DNA of 39,584 nt, from NCBI GenBank assembly GCA_009887095.1, contig QXYC01000017.1, positions 1-39,584 of the forward strand, in the 5' to 3' direction. The stretch comes from Candidatus Poseidoniales archaeon. Its GTDB lineage: Archaea; Thermoplasmatota; Poseidoniia; Poseidoniales; Poseidoniaceae. Below the pieces are notes generated by a model that saw nothing but the letters and a program-made list of their open reading frames with translations, searched no databases and was not told where the DNA came from. Each line of letters begins with the position of its first letter. The first letter of the stretch is position 1. Made by a program: the position numbers and the translations under genes. Positions 8,184 to 16,138 of this stretch are shown here, in pieces.

Positions 8184-8834
8184 TCACTCTTCCTGAACAA
8201 CCACAACGGCGACTTCGGGATTCGGGTAGAGCGCAAGGCGGGCTCGTGCGTTCAACAACGGAAGTGCTGCCAAGCCAATGCATGTGAACATGCACACGCC
8301 ACAGAAATATGTCAGAATCTCGTAGGTAAGAAGAAGCGGTCCGGCGAGGTTCGCCGTTGCAGCCCCTCCAACCAACCAACTTCCGATGACACCTGAGCCA
8401 AGGCCAATGACGGCCCCTGAAACATTTAGCCATGCACCTAGTGGTTTGAGACGGAACACAAGAATTGAACCGATGAACATCAGGGAAACGGCAATGCCAA
8501 GTCCACCTGCCCTCAAGAGGTAGCCGCCGCTTTCACGTGCAGCGTCGTGAAACTCTTGGTACTGCTCAACCGTTACTTCGTCTTCATCACCAGCTTGACT
8601 GTTTGGTGTTTGCAAGAGTGTGTTAATTTCTGCCTCAGAAAGGTCTTCTGCACTGTGGAGTTGGTAATCGCCATACGCCTGAAAGGCTAGCAAAAGTGCA
8701 CCAAGAAACATGAGCACAGCGACTGTTTTTGGCCCTTTGGTATCGGGGCGAACCGCAAACATATCGACGGGCGCTGCCGGCACAGCAGCGTCGTCATCCA
8801 TTCGCATTGAGAACCCAAGATCAAGATCGCTCAT
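8184..8834 (-). CDS. Predicted four-helix membrane protein, function unknown
   Basis: The protein has 216 residues. A polar N-terminus of about 34 residues precedes four hydrophobic segments: AVLMFLGALLLAFQAYG, LGIAVSLMFIGSILVF, LNVSGAVIGLGSGVIGSWLVGG and ILTYFCGVCMFTCIGLAALPLL. An acidic loop between helices 1 and 2 (about 60 residues) probably lies outside the membrane. I do not recognise a family. Its ATG overlaps the stop of the thioesterase gene (ATGA), so the two are translationally coupled. Confidence 0.78.
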   Translation of the reverse strand: MSDLDLGFSMRMDDDAAVPAAPVDMFAVRPDTKGPKTVAVLMFLGALLLAFQAYGDYQLHSAEDLSEAEINTLLQTPNSQAGDEDEVTVEQYQEFHDAARESGGYLLRAGGLGIAVSLMFIGSILVFRLKPLGAWLNVSGAVIGLGSGVIGSWLVGGAATANLAGPLLLTYEILTYFCGVCMFTCIGLAALPLLNARARLALYPNPEVAVVVVQEE

Positions 8835-9253
8835 GCTTCGACCTCCAACAGATGCTTTTGCAACCCTTGACGGAGGTCATCTGGAATTGGTTGTGATTCA
8901 AGGGTGTCCATGTTGACGCATACGGTGACTTGACTGCTTGTCCAAAGCAAGGTCCCGTGTTGATTGTGAAGATGATACCTCCAGGTGCAGGAGGATGTGC
9001 CAATTCGCTCGATGGCGAGTGTGGCATGAATCGTGTCGCCATACCTCAGAGGAGTAATGAAATCTGTTTCAACATGAACGACTGGGAAACCGATCTTTCG
9101 TTCGTTGATCATCACAGGGTAAGAAACGCCGCACATTGGCTCCCATGCTTCTTCAAAAAAACGGTGCGCTAAGTCAAAGATACGTGGGTAGTAGGCGATG
9201 TTTGCGCCGTCCAACATTGGGTAATCGACCCTTCGGGACAGTTCAACGGCCAT
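8831..9253 (-). CDS. Acyl-CoA thioesterase of the hotdog (4HBT) superfamily
   Basis: The protein has 140 residues, the usual length for 4-hydroxybenzoyl-CoA thioesterase-like proteins, which hydrolyse acyl-CoA thioesters. The N-terminal active-site segment VDYPMLDGANIAYYPRIFDLAHRF (residues 9-32) keeps the 'DxxD/GxxxxxxYxxxF' layout, with Asp10 and Asp15. The following strands FPVVHVETDFITPLRYGDTI and ATLAIERIGTSSCTWRYHL match the hotdog sheet pattern ('DFxxPxRxGDxI'). The substrate cannot be read from sequence. It is the first gene of a two-gene unit with the membrane protein at 8184-8834. Confidence 0.88.
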   Translation of the reverse strand: MAVELSRRVDYPMLDGANIAYYPRIFDLAHRFFEEAWEPMCGVSYPVMINERKIGFPVVHVETDFITPLRYGDTIHATLAIERIGTSSCTWRYHLHNQHGTLLWTSSQVTVCVNMDTLESQPIPDDLRQGLQKHLLEVEA

Positions 9254-9330
9254 GTTACAGCGAGGGGGTTGGGCGTGAAGAAGGCTTGCTTATGGCAACG
9301 TTTGGTTCCACCAAAAGGCAACCCGTTGCG

Positions 9331-9338
9331 CTTATATC
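9331..9338 (+). promoter_or_regulatory. Box A promoter element of tRNA-Arg
   Basis: CTTATATC is centred about 30 bases before the 5' end of the mature tRNA-Arg, as expected for an archaeal tRNA promoter with a very short 5' leader. Confidence 0.6.
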
Positions 9339-9364
9339 CAAGCGGTCGGTGGACCGAACACCAA

Positions 9365-9438
9365 GGCCCTATAGTGTAGCTTGGATATCACGCCGGCTTG
9401 CGGAGCCAGCAACCCGTGTTCGAATCGCGGTGGGGCCG
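9365..9438 (+). tRNA. tRNA-Arg (anticodon GCG)
   Basis: The cloverleaf folds by eye. The acceptor is GGCCCTA paired with TGGGGCC (one T-G wobble), with discriminator G. The D arm is GTGT...TCAC with GG at 18-19. The anticodon stem is CCGGC/GCCAG, closing loop TTGCGGA, so the anticodon is GCG (reads CGC and CGT). The T arm is CCGTG/CGCGG around TTCGAAT. Pair 28-42 is C-A, a mismatch. CCA is not encoded. A short C/T-rich run follows. It has its own promoter and is not part of an operon. Confidence 0.9.
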
Positions 9439-9468
9439 CTCTTCTCTGTTCGTTGCGAACGCTTTACC

Positions 9469-10134
9469 TCAAATTCTCCATTCATGGCATGGCCATTCAT
9501 GCTCTTTCGCATGAAGGAGCAGTGAACCCTCAGGATTGATGGCCACGGGGTTACCGGTGATTCGCATGAACCAAGAATCTGCCATCGTGTTGCCATATCC
9601 GTAACAGGCTGCTAAATCGTGGCCGTTTTCTCGGGCATCGGCTTCGACAACAGGGACTTTCCCCTTCCGACGTGGAACCGACCATCCACGCTCTGAGCCG
9701 CTCAGGAGGCCTTCTCGAACTTCAGGGCCGCATCCATACACAGCATCCATGCCAAGCACCTCGGCCATTGCTTCAGCCATTGGGGCGATCGTTGCTGTGA
9801 CAAGCACAAGGCGGTGGCCTTGGCTCCGATGCCATTCCAATTTTTCTTTGGCCTCATCTGTCACTCGCAGAGCTAATTTTTCCTTCGCCAGGCGGGTTGA
9901 ATAGGATTCAAGGACACGCCATGAAGCAAGCGAAAAATGGCCTCTGTTTCGAGCGGCATCGTACACTGCTCGCCCCCTTAGGAGGTTTCCGATGAAGCCA
10001 AGCGTCCAACTGACGGCTCCGACTGGGATTCGCCATGGACGGCGTTTGCCGAGTTCTGCTGCGAGGGTCTTCTCACTCGAGGCATCCAAAAGGGTTCCAT
10101 CCAAGTCGAAGTAGGCTGCGACCGGTCCTGCCAT
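9469..10134 (-). CDS. HAD-superfamily phosphatase (SerB-like, HAD-IB)
   Basis: The protein has 221 residues. All four HAD motifs are visible: I, FDLDGTLL (nucleophile Asp10, Asp12); II, VLVTAT; III, the Lys in RRKGKVPVV; IV, GYGNTMADSWFM with its acidic residue. The alpha-helical cap between motifs I and II is about 80 residues, as in phosphoserine phosphatase and related HAD-IB enzymes. The substrate is probably a small phosphorylated metabolite and is not determined. It lies downstream of the small winged-helix gene on the same strand after 55 bases. Its 3' end is 30 bases from the opposing tRNA-Arg. Confidence 0.88.
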   Translation of the reverse strand: MAGPVAAYFDLDGTLLDASSEKTLAAELGKRRPWRIPVGAVSWTLGFIGNLLRGRAVYDAARNRGHFSLASWRVLESYSTRLAKEKLALRVTDEAKEKLEWHRSQGHRLVLVTATIAPMAEAMAEVLGMDAVYGCGPEVREGLLSGSERGWSVPRRKGKVPVVEADARENGHDLAACYGYGNTMADSWFMRITGNPVAINPEGSLLLHAKEHEWPCHEWRI

Positions 10135-10189
10135 GGCTAAGGGGGGTCACCCACCGTACATGAGCGCGACCCCATTTTCCATGGGAGAT

Positions 10190-10477
10190 TCAGCGTTTTT
10201 GTGGTGCTTGATCGCAACCAAGTTCGCCATAGACGCGTCGCCCTGCACGGTGATCTTGCCACCACTCAAGTCGGTCGCCAAGGTGACGAGGAATGAAGAA
10301 GCCAACTTTACGAGGCGTTAGCCCATGATTCCTCATGGACTTGTCATTTGAAAGGCAGGCGACAATGGATTGTGCTGAACACCCAGGGTTCGCGCCCACA
10401 AAGCGCATGATCTCAATCTTAAGGCGTTCAAAGCGTGCTCGTTTCTGGGAACCTTTTCCCTCTCTGCGTGGTGGCAT
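10190..10477 (-). CDS. Small basic winged-helix-like protein
   Basis: The protein has 95 residues from ATG 10477. The reading frame stays open upstream to 10579, but that part overlaps the end of the next gene and looks non-coding. The basic N-terminus (MPPRREGKGSQKRARF) precedes three helices (ERLKIEIMRFVGANPGCSAQSIVACLS, then LTPRKVGFFIPRHL) and a beta wing (LEWWQDHRAGRRVYGEL), which suggests a winged-helix DNA-binding protein. No family name is recognised. A weak TATA-like element (CATATC on the minus strand) lies near 10500. Confidence 0.7.
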   Translation of the reverse strand: MPPRREGKGSQKRARFERLKIEIMRFVGANPGCSAQSIVACLSNDKSMRNHGLTPRKVGFFIPRHLGDRLEWWQDHRAGRRVYGELGCDQAPQKR

Positions 10478-10545
10478 AGCAGGAAAATCGTATTGAACCG
10501 ATATGAAAGAAACGGTGGCAGTCCCGCCTAAAAAATTGCTAAAAA

Positions 10546-10971
10546 TCACTCGAACGTGACTTTTTGCGTTGTTTTCCAATTCGCAGTGGCAAGTTTCTTC
10601 GCTTTTCCGTCTGCAATGATGGGATGGATTGTTTTCAGTTCGCCGTGCATGCCACGAACTTGGAACTTGACCCTCAGTTCTGCGGCTTCGTCTCGAACGA
10701 CGGCTTCCAATTGCTCTTCATCCAAATCGATGCTTGCAAGCGTCGATCCGTCGGTGATGCTTGAGATTGTGAAGGTCTTTCCAGAAACAGAAAGTGTGGG
10801 CCTGAAGTCCATGTCGTTTGGATGATTCATCCACACTGAAACATCGACGGACAGGGAATCTCGGATGTTGACTCGGCTGATTTCGACAGTATCGACCATG
10901 GCAATCAACTCATCGGAAGGGTCTGGTATTGATACGCCTTTCCATTCAGCAAAGTGGTCACTCGTAGGCAA
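10546..10971 (-). CDS. Hypothetical beta-rich protein downstream of the PKD lipoprotein
   Basis: The longest reading gives 141 residues from a TTG at 10971, overlapping the end of the lipoprotein gene by 14 bases. ATG 10899 would give 117 residues beginning MVDTVEISRVNIRDSLSV, and neither start has a clear ribosome-binding site. The sequence alternates short strands (SVDVSVWM, FRPTLSVSG, LRVKFQVRGMHG, KLATANWKTTQKVTFE), suggesting a beta-sandwich. It has no signal peptide or membrane helix. Function unknown; the overlap with the lipoprotein gene suggests co-expression. Confidence 0.7.
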   Translation of the reverse strand: MPTSDHFAEWKGVSIPDPSDELIAMVDTVEISRVNIRDSLSVDVSVWMNHPNDMDFRPTLSVSGKTFTISSITDGSTLASIDLDEEQLEAVVRDEAAELRVKFQVRGMHGELKTIHPIIADGKAKKLATANWKTTQKVTFE

Positions 10972-12142
10972 TTTCTACAAGTTGTGGGACATGAATCTTG
11001 ACCACAACAGTCAACGTCCAATCGTTGCCTGGATCGGGATCGGGTGCCCCTGCGAAGAGTGGGTCAGGATCTGCTTGTTGTGCAACAACCGTCCACACCC
11101 AGTCTCCTTGGCCTGAACGGGCACTCGGATTTGAAAGTAAAAATTCCATGAGTTCCTCTGCCGAGTCTGAATCAAAAATGCCATCCTCTCCAAATCCATT
11201 CAATCCGTCGTCTGCTACGGTTGCAGTAGCCGATTCGTTTGAGGTGATGTTCTCGCCTGCCGTTTGTTCAGTGCGCTTGTAATTGTCATCGACGATGTAC
11301 AGATTGAGGGTGAAGTTGTCTTGGGGGGCAATCACGTCTTGAGCGAGGGTAAGGACGCCCTCGTAATCGAGAACCCTGCCTTGAACACCGGGTGTAATGT
11401 TGCCTTGCCATTCCTCGCCTTGGTCAAGGTACTCATCCCAGGAGTATTCAACCTCCACTGTTTCCCAAGTCACTTCATAGCGACGCGTCATGATTTCAAG
11501 CTTGAACACTTCTTGGGCGGTTGCGCCGTTCCCATCATCCAAAAAGATGCTTCCAGTGATGGTTCCTGAGGTGTTTGTCGGCACCAACACTGTGTCTGTT
11601 GTCGCATCGACATCATTGCGTGGGTCGCCATCGTTATCACTGTCTTCGCTCCAATCAAGATCCCACTCAAACATGAGGTCCTTTCCTTCTGGATCATAAC
11701 TTTCACTGGCGTCGAGCAGAGCGGAATCACCTGAACGAATCGATTCGGGGAACGTGAGATTCAGCTGCGGGGCTCCGTTCACAAAGATGATCGTGGTGAT
11801 GTCGTCGGTGCCGCCTTGGTCGTTCGTAATGGTCAATTGAGCGTTAAAGACACCGAACGAGGCGTATGTGTGTGATGTAAATCCAGAGATTGTTTCAGAG
11901 ACTTGCCCGTCTCCGAAGTCCCATTTGTACGTGGTAATGACGCCTTCAACCGCATCGGAATTGCGAGCATCAAACGTTACCGTTTCTCCTTCTTGGATTT
12001 GGAGGGGGTAGGCGTTGAGTGAGGCACGTGGTGCGACCGTTGTGTCCAAAACACCTGTGCAACCTGCAAGTGATGTGGTTGCCATCACGAGGGCCACGAG
12101 CATCACGAAACCAACCCGATAGGGTCCTTGTGTGCTCGACAT
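10958..12142 (-). CDS. Secreted lipoprotein with PKD domains
   Basis: The protein has 394 residues from ATG 12142, chosen because the signal peptide follows directly: a hydrophobic core FVMLVALVMATTSLAG and then Cys in the lipobox SLAGC. The upstream extension of the frame to 12268 lacks signal-like character. The first PKD domain carries the hallmark YKWDFGDG (about 40 residues after the lipobox Cys) and ends in a HTYASFGVFNAQLTITN strand. A second PKD-like module holds LDASESYDPEGKDLMFEWDLDW and an Asp-rich calcium-site-like stretch (DSDNDGDPRNDVD). The C-terminal third is beta-rich and unassigned. It is probably exposed on the cell surface by a lipid anchor, with an adhesion or binding role. 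It is divergent from the exonuclease gene. Confidence 0.87.
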   Translation of the reverse strand: MSSTQGPYRVGFVMLVALVMATTSLAGCTGVLDTTVAPRASLNAYPLQIQEGETVTFDARNSDAVEGVITTYKWDFGDGQVSETISGFTSHTYASFGVFNAQLTITNDQGGTDDITTIIFVNGAPQLNLTFPESIRSGDSALLDASESYDPEGKDLMFEWDLDWSEDSDNDGDPRNDVDATTDTVLVPTNTSGTITGSIFLDDGNGATAQEVFKLEIMTRRYEVTWETVEVEYSWDEYLDQGEEWQGNITPGVQGRVLDYEGVLTLAQDVIAPQDNFTLNLYIVDDNYKRTEQTAGENITSNESATATVADDGLNGFGEDGIFDSDSAEELMEFLLSNPSARSGQGDWVWTVVAQQADPDPLFAGAPDPDPGNDWTLTVVVKIHVPQLVEIAYE

Positions 12143-12328
12143 AAGTGAGAGGAATCGCCCGCCCTTTCTAACGCTTGGGGGGGTTAGCATAACCTGCATC
12201 GAGGTTCGATGGAGATTCAAGGACCGCCATACATGATCAAAAAGGGATTCTTCAAGCAGATTAATCACCGCAAATCACATCATTTGGCTACGGTGATGTT
12301 GAAAGAGGGACAGCGATGTCGACCTGCC

Positions 12329-13159
12329 ATGGCCCCTGATGTCTTTGACGGCGAGCGAGTGCTCGCTTTCGATTTAGAGACAACTGGGGTGTCCACGCAA
12401 TACGATCGAATCGTCCAACTGGCCCTGATTGGCGCAAATGCTGAAGGTGAAGCGATCCATTACGAAGAATTGGTCAATCCTCGCCGTCCAATTCCAGCTG
12501 GCGCCAGTGGCGTCCACGGCATTTATGATCACGATGTGCGCTCGAAGGGAGATTTCTCAACGGTGGCTGATGAAGTTGCGGAACTGATTGAAGGCGCCAT
12601 CATCGTCGGTCATAACGTTCGAAAATTCGACATGGGGATGCTTGAAAGCGAGTACCTACGATTAGGAAAAAGAACACCGAAGCCAAAGGCAATCATGGAC
12701 ACATACGAATTGGTGAGGCGGCTAAAAATAGGCCGGCCCCATGGCCTTGGCGCTCAGTGCACTCGACACGGAATTGCGCTTGAGAACGCCCACACAGCTG
12801 CTGCTGATGCTGCTGCATCCATGCTTCTTTTCTGGCGTTTGTCAGTCGATCATGCTCCGGCATTCCGCAAATCGATTGAGGAAATTGAGCGCTGGGCCGT
12901 GCATGGAAATGTGGATGCAGAATCGTCAGATCTTGGACGTGGATTGAGTGACTTAACGCCCGTCGACGCCCTGGGTAAAATTCGTATTGATGACGGTCAT
13001 ATGGTGCTCGCCTTTGGGCGGCATAAGGGCCGACACATTAGCGAAGTCCAGTTTGAAGACCCGCGCTACATCCAATGGTTGCTTTCCCCAAAAGGGATTG
13101 AAGACGATGATGCTCGACAACAGGTCAAAGCCTACCTCGAACAAGTGGAATCGCCCTGA
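12329..13159 (+). CDS. DEDDh 3'-5' exonuclease (DnaQ-like) with C-terminal DUF3820-like domain
   Basis: The protein has 276 residues from ATG 12329, where the nuclease fold begins; ATG 12296 would add 11 residues and cannot be excluded. Exo I is VLAFDLETTG (Asp15, Glu17). Exo II is GHNVRKFDMGML. Exo III is ALENAHTAAADA, with the His and Asp of the DEDDh class. The fold is that of the DNA polymerase III epsilon proofreading subunit and related stand-alone exonucleases. After a linker, the C-terminus HMVLAFGRHKGRHISEVQ, then DPRYIQWLL matches the 'FGxxKGxxxxxxxxxYxxWL' pattern of DUF3820-type domains. The role is probably trimming in DNA repair or nucleic-acid turnover. The zinc-ribbon gene follows on the same strand after 44 bases. 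Confidence 0.87.
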   Translation: MAPDVFDGERVLAFDLETTGVSTQYDRIVQLALIGANAEGEAIHYEELVNPRRPIPAGASGVHGIYDHDVRSKGDFSTVADEVAELIEGAIIVGHNVRKFDMGMLESEYLRLGKRTPKPKAIMDTYELVRRLKIGRPHGLGAQCTRHGIALENAHTAAADAAASMLLFWRLSVDHAPAFRKSIEEIERWAVHGNVDAESSDLGRGLSDLTPVDALGKIRIDDGHMVLAFGRHKGRHISEVQFEDPRYIQWLLSPKGIEDDDARQQVKAYLEQVESP

Positions 13160-13203
13160 GGAGACTGGGAAGGATTTTTCTTCAAAGGCGAAAATACGAA
13201 CCC

Positions 13204-13524
13204 ATGCCGTGGGAAAAAATTGAGGAAGTTAATTCCAATCCAGATGGTGCTGAATTCTTCTGGGATAACATCGATGGCGAGGTGCCGGCCAGGGAATTCC
13301 GACTCCTTGATTGCCAATCATGCGCTCGTCGATTACGAATTCCTACCACCTACACTGGGCGGATCTTATGCCCTGCGTGCGACCATATGTTCCCCTCTGT
13401 CCAGAAAGAGAAAGTACGCCTCGAACCGTCGGAGAGTGACCAAGAGGATTGGGATGAAATGAGCACAGGCGGAAAGATTCTATTCATTATTTCGATGGTC
13501 GTATCGGCTTTGTGGTTGATTTAG
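13204..13524 (+). CDS. Small zinc-ribbon protein with C-terminal membrane helix
   Basis: The protein has 106 residues. Two CxxC knuckles (CQSCARRLRIP and CPACDHMF) are spaced like a zinc ribbon, 18 residues apart. An acidic linker precedes a C-terminal hydrophobic helix (ILFIISMVVSALWL), so the ribbon is probably tethered to the inside of the membrane as a tail-anchored protein. No family is recognised and function is unknown. The stop lies 8 bases from the convergent nuclease gene. Confidence 0.75.
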   Translation: MPWEKIEEVNSNPDGAEFFWDNIDGEVPAREFRLLDCQSCARRLRIPTTYTGRILCPACDHMFPSVQKEKVRLEPSESDQEDWDEMSTGGKILFIISMVVSALWLI

Positions 13525-13532
13525 TATGCGCC

Positions 13533-14699
13533 CTACTGTCTGTGATGCTCGATACCATCCGGCATCGGAGCCCAAGGAAGGACATCGCACCAGTGGCCGA
13601 CGCGCCATACCCTGTTCTGCGTCATGATCGAGCCAAGGAACAAAGCCCCTTGATGACCGGATGCAAGGGTTTCCTGAAGTGCCTCTTTCCCTCTGTCGGT
13701 AAATTTAGCCGACTGTTGGACGCCAGTTGGAACAGCGCGGCCTTCTGCATTGAGCGGCTCGCATAATTCGAGCACGGCCGCTCCCGATGATGGATCGAAT
13801 TCATGCAACAACACGACTGCGTCAGAGAAATCACTTTTGTGAAGCGTGCCATTCTCGTGTCGCCATTGCCACCAATGCGGGCACCAGGCTTTCCAATCAC
13901 AAAACCCACCACACGAAGCATCGCCAACTGTCGGCTCCATAGGCATGGGAGTTGGAACCGTCGCTTGCCAAGCAGCATAGGCATCTTCGAGCACATTGTC
14001 CCCAAGCGCAGCCCATTTTGAAGCGTCATGTGTGTACCAGCCTTCAGTTCGCACCGGAGGCGCATCTGGATTATTGGCAAGAAGAATGTCCCTGTACATT
14101 CTCAATTGACGATTGACGTCAACTTTGAGTTCACCGTCGGGAACCCGGCCTGTTTTCAGGTCAGCAACGAGCCAACCTTTCGGTTGTCCATCTTCTCCAA
14201 GATCGGCCATAAGCAGGTCAAGGCGGCCCATCAAGCGACCATCTGAGGTTTTCAATTCGCCTTCAACCGCGATTGCTGTCGACTGAATTCGGCGCCATAA
14301 CGCAGCGGTGATTCTGTTATGATCAAGACCTCGGACGCCGACGTGATCGAGCAGCATGATGATGCCACCGCGCTGATGTTGGAGCGCATCCTTCCACTTC
14401 TCTTCCTTCCATTTTGGCCGTCGAGGCGTGGCCATGAAGGTGGCTTTCTCCTCTTCCCAACGGTGTTTGAGGATGCGTTCAGCCTCTTCGACGAGCCAAC
14501 CACTTTCTGAATCCTGCTTTCCCGAGATGTCGATTTGGAGTAAATCCTCAATCGAGGCGTGGACCGCGGTGCCAACCGATGCCGCCATACCGGCTTTTCT
14601 CGGCAAGCCTTGACGGCTCAACCAGTACATCCGCGGACAGGTCTCATACCGATTCCATGCGGACGGTGAAAGCATGTGGGGTCGTGCTTCATCGGCCAT
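13533..14699 (-). CDS. PD-(D/E)XK nuclease of the RecB/Cas4 type with probable 4Fe-4S cluster
   Basis: The protein has 388 residues. It starts with LSPSAWNRYETCPRMYWL (Cys21), the usual N-terminus of Cas4/AddB-like nucleases. Then come a conserved GTAVHASIEDLL (His47), GRLDLL (Asp161), VADLKTGR (Asp180, Lys182 of the D-x-K motif) and RQLRMYRDIL (Gln198, Tyr202). Cysteines 263, 267 and 273 (CGGFCDWKAWC) with Cys21 make a four-Cys set like the Fe-S cluster of Cas4 and AddB. Such enzymes cut or resect DNA ends. There is no CRISPR array or cas gene here, so a repair or recombination role is more likely. An extra C-terminal region of about 100 residues is unassigned. The start overlaps no other gene once the PAC2 start is set at 14790. 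Confidence 0.87.
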   Translation of the reverse strand: MADEARPHMLSPSAWNRYETCPRMYWLSRQGLPRKAGMAASVGTAVHASIEDLLQIDISGKQDSESGWLVEEAERILKHRWEEEKATFMATPRRPKWKEEKWKDALQHQRGGIIMLLDHVGVRGLDHNRITAALWRRIQSTAIAVEGELKTSDGRLMGRLDLLMADLGEDGQPKGWLVADLKTGRVPDGELKVDVNRQLRMYRDILLANNPDAPPVRTEGWYTHDASKWAALGDNVLEDAYAAWQATVPTPMPMEPTVGDASCGGFCDWKAWCPHWWQWRHENGTLHKSDFSDAVVLLHEFDPSSGAAVLELCEPLNAEGRAVPTGVQQSAKFTDRGKEALQETLASGHQGALFLGSIMTQNRVWRVGHWCDVLPWAPMPDGIEHHRQ

Positions 14700-14789
14700 A
14701 CCGTGTGCTTATCCTCAACGAACATGAAGCCACCGGCTCCATCTTATGGAGGCAAAGTGTTGATACAGAAGGGGGAGTGTGTGGGTGGT

Positions 14790-15584
14790 ATGGAAGGTCC
14801 AAAGGTCCGCATAACAAAAGATGTTAACACAGAAAATGCTCTTGTTGTTGCATGTTTCCCAAGCATCGGCATGGTCTCAAGTGTGGTTGCTCACTTTTTG
14901 ATTGATCATCTCGATTTAGAATTCGTTGGTGCCGTTGTTGACAACCGCTTACCAGTCATCACACTCATCAATGACGGTGAGCCGCTTCCGGTGATTCGAG
15001 CCTATGCTGGAAAACCACAATGCACAATCGAAGGATGCGATCAAGTCATTTTGCTGATGAGTGAACTCGTCATTCCAGAGCCACTGATCAACGACATCGT
15101 TTGGGCGATGTTTGAATGGTCAAGGGAAAACAACATTGTTGCAGGCGTTGTCATCGATGCATTCGCTAAGGAAGGCATGAAAGGCAGCCTCAACGGTTCA
15201 GAACCTTCAATTGAATATGAGGACACAGAAGGCGTGGACGTTGTCGGTATCGGTGCGAATGAAAAGGTCCGCGGAATGCTCAAGGAACTCAACATCCCGC
15301 TGCTCAACCAGGGCGTCATCAAAGGCATCAATGCAGCGATTTTGAGCGAAGCCCGTCGCCGGGGCCTCGACCTCATGTCCATCATGGTAGAGGCAGACCC
15401 CCGCTTCCCAGACGCTCGTGCTGCTGCAACGCTCATTGAACACCTGAATGCATACCTGCCTGCTATCGATTTGCCCCACCAGCCGCTGATTGAAGAAGCA
15501 GAATTCCTCGAGGCCCAAATCAAATCGATGATGGATGGAGCGGCTCTCCCAGAGCCATCTCAAGACAATTCAATGTACGGTTAA
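14790..15584 (+). CDS. PAC2-family protein (proteasome assembly chaperone/activator-like)
   Basis: The protein has 264 residues from ATG 14790, chosen because the family's first strand (KVRITKDVNTENALVVACFP) starts there and a G-rich site (GGGTGGT) abuts it; ATG 14724 is possible. The signature blocks are SIGMVSSVVAHFLI, LPVITLINDGEPLPVIRAY, VAGVVIDAFAKEG, then GVIKGINAAILSEARRRGLD and MVEADPRFPDARAAATLIEHL. It ends in SMYG, a hydrophobic-Tyr-X C-terminus like those that dock into the 20S proteasome alpha ring. It may work with the other PAC2 protein in this window as a pair. It is convergent with, and overlaps by 4 bases, the membrane-protein gene. Confidence 0.88.
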   Translation: MEGPKVRITKDVNTENALVVACFPSIGMVSSVVAHFLIDHLDLEFVGAVVDNRLPVITLINDGEPLPVIRAYAGKPQCTIEGCDQVILLMSELVIPEPLINDIVWAMFEWSRENNIVAGVVIDAFAKEGMKGSLNGSEPSIEYEDTEGVDVVGIGANEKVRGMLKELNIPLLNQGVIKGINAAILSEARRRGLDLMSIMVEADPRFPDARAAATLIEHLNAYLPAIDLPHQPLIEEAEFLEAQIKSMMDGAALPEPSQDNSMYG

Positions 15585-16138
15585 GCGTTTGAACGCAGCC
15601 CAATCGTGGTGCATGCGATTCCAACCAAGAGAAGAATGGCACTCAGTGCCGTTGGCATAAGCAAGGTCTCACCATACGGAAGGTGCAACCAATCCAACAA
15701 CGATTCTCCGCGTGAAAACGTACCACCTGCTGAGGCGGTGACCAACATGAAGCCGACCGCTCCTAAGCCGGACACCCCTTGTGTAAGACGGGAGCGTGGC
15801 TCATCCCAAAGAGAAATTCCGAGGCGCCAGCGAGCGAGAAGTACACCGGAGGCCAGCCCAAGACCGCTCATCGAAAACAGCATTTTGTTGGCAAGAATTG
15901 GGCTGCTCATCTCGCCACCCGGTGCCGATGAAAGCCCCGTCCAAATGGCAAACGGCGTGGCAATCAACCCAAACAGCATGGCTGAGTGGGCAACGGCATC
16001 CAACGAACGGTATGAAGAACGGATGGAGCCAGGAAGGTACTGATGTGCTAAGCACAAGAGGAATGCGACACCCGAAAGTGCATAGGCGCCAACAACAAGT
16101 TCTGTCGCAACGACGTGCAATGTGTTTGACGAGATCAT
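15581..16138 (-). CDS. Five-helix membrane protein, possibly DUF2231-like or cytochrome b-like
   Basis: The protein has 185 residues. Five hydrophobic segments are seen: about 10-32, 47-68, 83-102, 122-140 and 156-180. His residues lie at or near helix ends or within helices (8, 32, 51, 152). Helix 2 (DAVAHSAMLFGLIATPFAIWTG) and helix 4 (GFMLVTASAGGTFSRGESLLDWL) recall DUF2231-type predicted membrane proteins. Haem binding by the helix histidines is possible but not shown. Its ATG overlaps the stop of the preceding gene (ATGA), which makes it the last gene of a tight three-gene operon with two secreted CxCH/CxxxCH proteins. It may be the membrane partner of those proteins. Confidence 0.75.
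   Translation of the reverse strand: MISSNTLHVVATELVVGAYALSGVAFLLCLAHQYLPGSIRSSYRSLDAVAHSAMLFGLIATPFAIWTGLSSAPGGEMSSPILANKMLFSMSGLGLASGVLLARWRLGISLWDEPRSRLTQGVSGLGAVGFMLVTASAGGTFSRGESLLDWLHLPYGETLLMPTALSAILLLVGIACTTIGLRSNA

Noticed and set aside
10478-10579. Upstream extension of the small winged-helix gene
   Set aside because: It overlaps the neighbouring gene and has no conserved features; ATG 10477 fits the basic N-terminus.
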